From NCBI GenBank assembly GCA_964383675.1, contig CAYLHX010000002.1:19896-83895 (forward strand): DNA of 64,000 nucleotides. Direction: 5' to 3'. The notes under the pieces were generated by a model. The model saw nothing but the letters and a program-made list of their open reading frames with translations. It did no database searches and was not told where the DNA came from. The stretch is from CAYLHX01 sp964383675 (GTDB lineage Bacteria; Patescibacteriota; Gracilibacteria; UBA1369; LOWO2-01-FULL-3). Below are positions 60,799 to 64,000 of this stretch, piece by piece; the first letter of the stretch is position 1; the number at the start of each line of letters is the position of its first letter. Made by a program: the position numbers and the translations under genes.

Positions 60799-61638
60799 TT
60801 AGGAAAAAACCACTACGCGGTTTTTGTAGATGATCAACTTGTTTTCCAGATGTTTTTTAATAGCTGTAGCAAAGACTTCCTTTTCCGATTCGCGTCCTAA
60901 AAGCTTGAGATTTTCAACATTAAAACGATGGTCGATCCGTTTGACGGTCTGCTCAATAATCGGTCCTTGATCCAGTTTTGAAATAACATAATGCGCTGTT
61001 GCTCCGATAAGTTTAACACCTCTGAGATAGGCTTCTTCATAGGGTTTTGCACCGATGAAAGAGGGGAGAAAAGAGTGATGCACATTCACGATATTGTCGG
61101 TTCCTATTTTTTCAATGAATTCCGGGCTTAAAACCTTCATATAACGTGCAAGGCCAATAATATCTACTTGGTGTTGATGAACTATTTCAAGTTGTTGAGC
61201 TTCATAGTTGCCGGTTGCCGGAATGTGGTAAAAAGGAATATTAAACTTCTCCGCCAGTGTTTGGGCATTTTCAGCATTACTAATGATAAAAGGTATTTGA
61301 ACATTGAGCTCGCCAATTTCAACTCTACTTAGAATATCAGCCAGACAGTGCAGCTCTCTTGAGCAGAAGAGTCCTAGGAGTTTTTTTTGATGGTGGAAGT
61401 CCAGTTTTGTTTCCATTTGAAATTCTTTTTGAATCTCCTGAAAAGCTTTGTTAAAAATCTCGTGGTCTTTTAGATCGGAATCTAGAATTTGCCATTCTAT
61501 GCGCATGAAGAAATGATTGTCCTCAACGTGTTCTTCAAGATAGGAGATGTTGGTACGGTGTTTAAAAAGGAATTCGGTGACCGTTTTTACAATTCCCGGA
61601 CGGTCCGGGCAGGAGATGATCAGATTTGCTGTTTTCAT
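60799..61638 (-). CDS. purU: Formyltetrahydrofolate deformylase
   Basis: 279 residues from ATG 61638. An N-terminal ACT domain (CPDRPGIVKTVTEFLFKHRTN) precedes a formyltransferase-type hydrolase with VHHSFLPSFIGAKPYEEAYLRGVKLIGATAHYV. The catalytic His and Asp (LDQGPIIEQ) are in place. It releases formate from 10-formyl-THF and balances one-carbon pools. First gene of purU-ectC. Confidence 0.94.
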   Translation of the reverse strand: MKTANLIISCPDRPGIVKTVTEFLFKHRTNISYLEEHVEDNHFFMRIEWQILDSDLKDHEIFNKAFQEIQKEFQMETKLDFHHQKKLLGLFCSRELHCLADILSRVEIGELNVQIPFIISNAENAQTLAEKFNIPFYHIPATGNYEAQQLEIVHQHQVDIIGLARYMKVLSPEFIEKIGTDNIVNVHHSFLPSFIGAKPYEEAYLRGVKLIGATAHYVISKLDQGPIIEQTVKRIDHRFNVENLKLLGRESEKEVFATAIKKHLENKLIIYKNRVVVFS

Positions 61639-61731
61639 AAAATTTCTTAGGTTACGGGCCCCATAATACACAATTGATCCAAAAATAAAAATTGTGGTAA
61701 GGTGTGGCCAATAGTCTTAACGAAAATCTTT

Positions 61732-62145
61732 ATGACGAATCCTATAGTACATTTTGAGATTCCGGCCGATGATGTGGAAAGAGCCAAAGCTTTTTATGCC
61801 AACACTTTTGGTTGGAAGATTAATGAATTTGAGATGCCTGCCAATAGCTCCACCGGTGGTGAGCCTTACTATGGTGTGCAGACGGCGGAGGTTGATGAAA
61901 AACAGATGCCAACAAAGCCGGGGACAATTAATGGTGGTTTAATGAAGCGTCAAATGCCGGGCCAGCCTTTTATGAATTATATCAGTGTTGATTCGATTGA
62001 GGAGATGTTGGAGAAGGTTAAGGCTAATGGCGGTGAAATCAAAATGCCGAAAACCGAGATTGCACCCGGCATGGGGTGGATCGCCGTCTTCAAGGACACT
62101 GAAAACAATATGATGGGCTTGCATGAGTGGCATCAGGCCTCATAG
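61732..62145 (+). CDS. VOC-superfamily (glyoxalase/bleomycin-resistance-like) protein
   Basis: 137 residues from ATG 61732. Beta-alpha-beta-beta-beta units: IVHFEIPADDVERAKAFYANTF...WKINEF, then MNYISVDSIEEMLEKVKANGGEIKMPKTEIAPGMGWIAVFKDTENNMMGLHEW. The metal-binding pattern of H-F-E-I, and the final G-L-H-E, suggests an enzyme with a metal site. Function not assigned. It converges with the carboxypeptidase-like gene, overlapping by 6 bp. Confidence 0.88.
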   Translation: MTNPIVHFEIPADDVERAKAFYANTFGWKINEFEMPANSSTGGEPYYGVQTAEVDEKQMPTKPGTINGGLMKRQMPGQPFMNYISVDSIEEMLEKVKANGGEIKMPKTEIAPGMGWIAVFKDTENNMMGLHEWHQAS

Positions 62146-63075
62146 AGACCATAGTTCCGGTATTGCGGTCAGCACTTCTGTTTGTGCTTTTATCCTTGCT
62201 TTTATCCTTGCTTTTAAGGGGGTATTTAAGGTCGGTGTTTCTACAGTTACAACCACTTTGGCGGCCTCTTTTTTTCTCCAGACGCCATCCAGATAGACCC
62301 ATTGGCGAAAGAGCATTTCGTCGATTGAACCATCAGCCTTATTTGCCACTAAGCCGTTCTCTATTTTTTCTCCGAATCTGGTAATGCCGTGGCGGGTGAT
62401 GGGCATTCCGTTGGAATCTAATATTTCTACGACTCTCTGTGCCGATGGATCATCAGATCCTTCGTGGCTGAGGACATATAGATATGGATGAACGTTGCGA
62501 GGATGTACGGCGTCATCCTCGTCTTCGTGCAAATCAAAGACTTTGTGAGGAGGCCATCCTTCATTACATAATTTGAGGGCATGTCCTACCAGTTCGGCGG
62601 ATTCGGGTAAAGCCGGTTTGTTTGTTCTTGGTCCTTCACCGAATTCGTTGGCTAAAAGATGATCGGAATCTCCCACGCTTAAGCCGTCACCTCTTCTGGC
62701 GTTCATGTAGCGCCAATCCCTGAAATATCCCGCCGGGTTGCACATTGGTAGCAAAACAACCGGGATACCTGCTTTTCTTATGTCTTCAAAGAGCTGGATA
62801 TTTTCTGCGAGTGCGATTGGGCCCGCGGGTTCTTCGCCATGAATGCCGGCAATGACCCATATGGCCTTGCCTTTGATTTTTGTTCTAATGGAGATGATGG
62901 GTAAGTGTCCAAGAATTTCACCTTTTTCTTCTAGAACTCTTTGCTGACAGACAACTTCCGATTCCCAGTCGGGGCTGTTTAATAAAGGTTGACAAGCCTC
63001 ATAAAGCCCTCTGAGTGATTTTCGACCATCTTCATGTTGAGCATCGATGAACTCGCTTTGAACTGCTTCCAGCAT
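62140..63075 (-). CDS. M14-like zinc carboxypeptidase/amidohydrolase
   Basis: 311 residues. Zinc ligands plausible at H79 and E82 (AGIHGEEPAG) and the later His in FDLHEDEDD. NPAGYFRDWRYMNARRGDG is the M14 substrate-binding region (N-P-x-G and the Arg cluster), and VTVETPT supplies the catalytic Glu. It resembles M14 peptidases or succinylglutamate desuccinylase-like enzymes. No signal peptide. The C-terminus ends in a Lys/Arg repeat (ARIKARIKA) encoded by a 12-bp tandem repeat. Confidence 0.8.
   Translation of the reverse strand: MLEAVQSEFIDAQHEDGRKSLRGLYEACQPLLNSPDWESEVVCQQRVLEEKGEILGHLPIISIRTKIKGKAIWVIAGIHGEEPAGPIALAENIQLFEDIRKAGIPVVLLPMCNPAGYFRDWRYMNARRGDGLSVGDSDHLLANEFGEGPRTNKPALPESAELVGHALKLCNEGWPPHKVFDLHEDEDDAVHPRNVHPYLYVLSHEGSDDPSAQRVVEILDSNGMPITRHGITRFGEKIENGLVANKADGSIDEMLFRQWVYLDGVWRKKEAAKVVVTVETPTLNTPLKARIKARIKAQTEVLTAIPELWSL
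62186..62216. repeat. 12-bp tandem repeat at the 3' end of the M14-like gene
   Basis: Two and a half copies of GCTTTTATCCTT (62186-62197, 62198-62209, 62210-62216). On the minus strand they encode a KARI repeat. The unit length keeps the reading frame, so it can expand or contract without disrupting the gene. Confidence 0.85.
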
Positions 63076-63093
63076 AAAATAGTTAAGGGATTG

Positions 63094-63122
63094 ATTGAAT
63101 CACAGATGATTAATTGAGACAA
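63094..63122 (-). promoter_or_regulatory. Probable promoter of the M14-like gene
   Basis: Minus-strand TTGTCT (63117-63122), 17 bp, TTCAAT (63094-63099), 18 nt before the ATG. The -10 is weak. Confidence 0.4.
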
Positions 63123-63211
63123 GTTTAAGTAAAAGATGGTATTCAATCTTTGATTATTCTGTATTAACCTCGGTTTGGCCGGTGTTCATGTAAAACGGAG
63201 CATTTTTGCGC

Positions 63212-63241
63212 TTGACAAAAAAAAGAGTAGTAAGCTAGATT
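63212..63241 (+). promoter_or_regulatory. Promoter of the C-terminal HTH gene
   Basis: Consensus TTGACA (63212-63217), 18 bp, TAGATT (63236-63241). The leader is about 60 nt and ends with the GTG at 63308, or about 95 nt if the ATG at 63341 is used. Confidence 0.5.
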
Positions 63242-63307
63242 TCCAACTTAAACAATTTACTGACTATTGATAATTTAGGCAATCGCTCAAGTATAGGTGA
63301 TGTAGCT

Positions 63308-63898
63308 GTGCTTATTTCTGAGGATTTCAGCAGATTGGTGATGCGAAAATTTGCAGATGATACTCAGAGTATTCAATCTGTGGAAGATTGTTGTGCGGCC
63401 ATCGTTGCATTAGATAAACTTCAAAAATCTATAAATGAGGCAATTCAAGGTGTCATTGGTAGTGACAAGCCGTTCAATGAGGCTATTTTTCAGCCTCCAT
63501 CTACAGAAGGTGTATACGATCAGATATCATTGCTAAAAGGAGTGATAACGGCACAAATAGTTGCAATTTGTGAGACAGTTAGAATCAATATTGTTTTAAT
63601 TACTGAACTTAGCAAGCTTGTCGAGGTTGGAAATCTGTTGTACGAAGCCGTAGAAGACAAAAAGTCAGCAGAATTGAGTAGCCCGGAATTTAAAGATGCC
63701 ATAATGACAACTGAAGAATTACTGAAACAATTGAGAATTCTTCGTCAAAAACGAAAAGCAATTCTAGAAGACGTTTCAAGGGCAACAGGTATATCCATTT
63801 CTTATCTTTCACAGTTAGAAAGAGGAGGAAGAAAACCCTCTCCTGAAGTAACAAAAAAACTGGCAAATTATTGTAATGTGACTTTATCTGATAGCTAA
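63308..63898 (+). CDS. Protein with C-terminal XRE-type HTH
   Basis: 196 residues from GTG 63308 (ATG 63341 gives 185). The first 130 residues are a helical domain of unknown type. The HTH is at about 148-195: RQKRKAILEDVSRATGISISYLSQLERGGRKPSPEVTKKLANYCNVT, fully typical of Xre/SinR DNA-binding domains. Placing it at the C-terminus is unusual for this family. It may be an antitoxin or stand-alone regulator; no toxin partner is seen before the window ends. Confidence 0.82.
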   Translation: MLISEDFSRLVMRKFADDTQSIQSVEDCCAAIVALDKLQKSINEAIQGVIGSDKPFNEAIFQPPSTEGVYDQISLLKGVITAQIVAICETVRINIVLITELSKLVEVGNLLYEAVEDKKSAELSSPEFKDAIMTTEELLKQLRILRQKRKAILEDVSRATGISISYLSQLERGGRKPSPEVTKKLANYCNVTLSDS

Positions 63899-64000
63899 AT
63901 GCACAAAGCTATCCATACTAAAGTGAGGCACTATTAGTACACTACTTGGCTGTCCTTTTACAAGGATGTTCGGACTCATTTTGAAGAAAAATTCAAAAAC
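63899..64000. other. Window end without a gene
   Basis: Only short in-frame stretches occur. TCCTT-TTAC-AAGGA forms a small hairpin near 63954-63967, but no T-run follows it. Nothing else supported. Confidence 0.5.

Noticed and set aside
62186..62216. CRISPR-like repeat
   Set aside because: The 12-bp units are directly adjacent without spacers and lie inside a coding sequence. No other periodic repeats were found.

Overview
The window looks like chromosomal DNA from a candidate-phyla-radiation (Patescibacteria) bacterium, most likely Peregrinibacteria-like. This placement is an inference. It rests on an array of five small VirB2/TrbC-like pilin paralogues with pilT, SLH and YfaP-type surface proteins, an H1-like Lys/Ala protein and many short lineage-type hypotheticals. 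TGA is used as an ordinary stop (for example at the end of leuC), which argues against the recoded Gracilibacteria/SR1 lineages. No rRNA, insertion sequence, prophage or CRISPR array was found. Starts are preceded by A/T-rich sequence rather than Shine-Dalgarno motifs. Several sigma70-type promoters place the -10 box only 6-8 nt before the start codon, so leaderless mRNAs are probably common.

Layout. 0-4.8 kb: a leftward operon RNHCP protein-tilS-ftsH-hsp20-galU-TPR. 4.8-10.7 kb: a rightward type IV pilus/pseudopilin operon (PilN-, PilO- and PilC-like proteins, three prepilins, a PilX-like protein), then metG. 12.3-15.9 kb: leftward pilT followed by five overlapping pilin-like genes. 15.9-18.6 kb: two hypotheticals, sbp and ftsQ. 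18.7-24.5 kb: folC, queE-queC-queF, a lipoprotein, an aspartase/fumarase and rpmB. 25-30.6 kb: an MgtC/DUF4010 protein, a large secreted trypsin-like protease and glutamine synthetase.

31.4-37.2 kb holds the best find: a leuCDB-ilvE-leuA operon preceded by a promoter, a 21-codon leader peptide ending in a run of Leu/Val codons, and mutually exclusive antiterminator and terminator hairpins. This is a textbook ribosome-mediated leucine attenuator. 37.2-46.8 kb carries surface and accessory genes: a redoxin, an SLH/DUF2135 protein, a LysE exporter, an FkbM methyltransferase, a class I glutamine amidotransferase, a candidate sRNA, an ATP-grasp ligase, the H1-like protein, a GNAT, a TauD-like dioxygenase and a sigma54-type AAA+ activator with no HTH. 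46.8-54 kb: typA, a PhnA-domain protein, an ABC-F ATPase, Smr and DUF1905 proteins, and a membrane-anchored HExxH protein.

54-64 kb: tRNA-Asn, a THUMP/TRM11-type methylase, ssb, then about 670 bp without a gene that carries many complementary segments and probably encodes a structured RNA. After it come gmk, ald, a Ca/Na exchanger, purU with an orphan ectC, a VOC protein, an M14-like carboxypeptidase and a protein with a C-terminal XRE HTH. The nitrogen and amino-acid genes (glnA, ald, aspartase, leu operon) suggest more biosynthetic capacity than is usual for CPR genomes.
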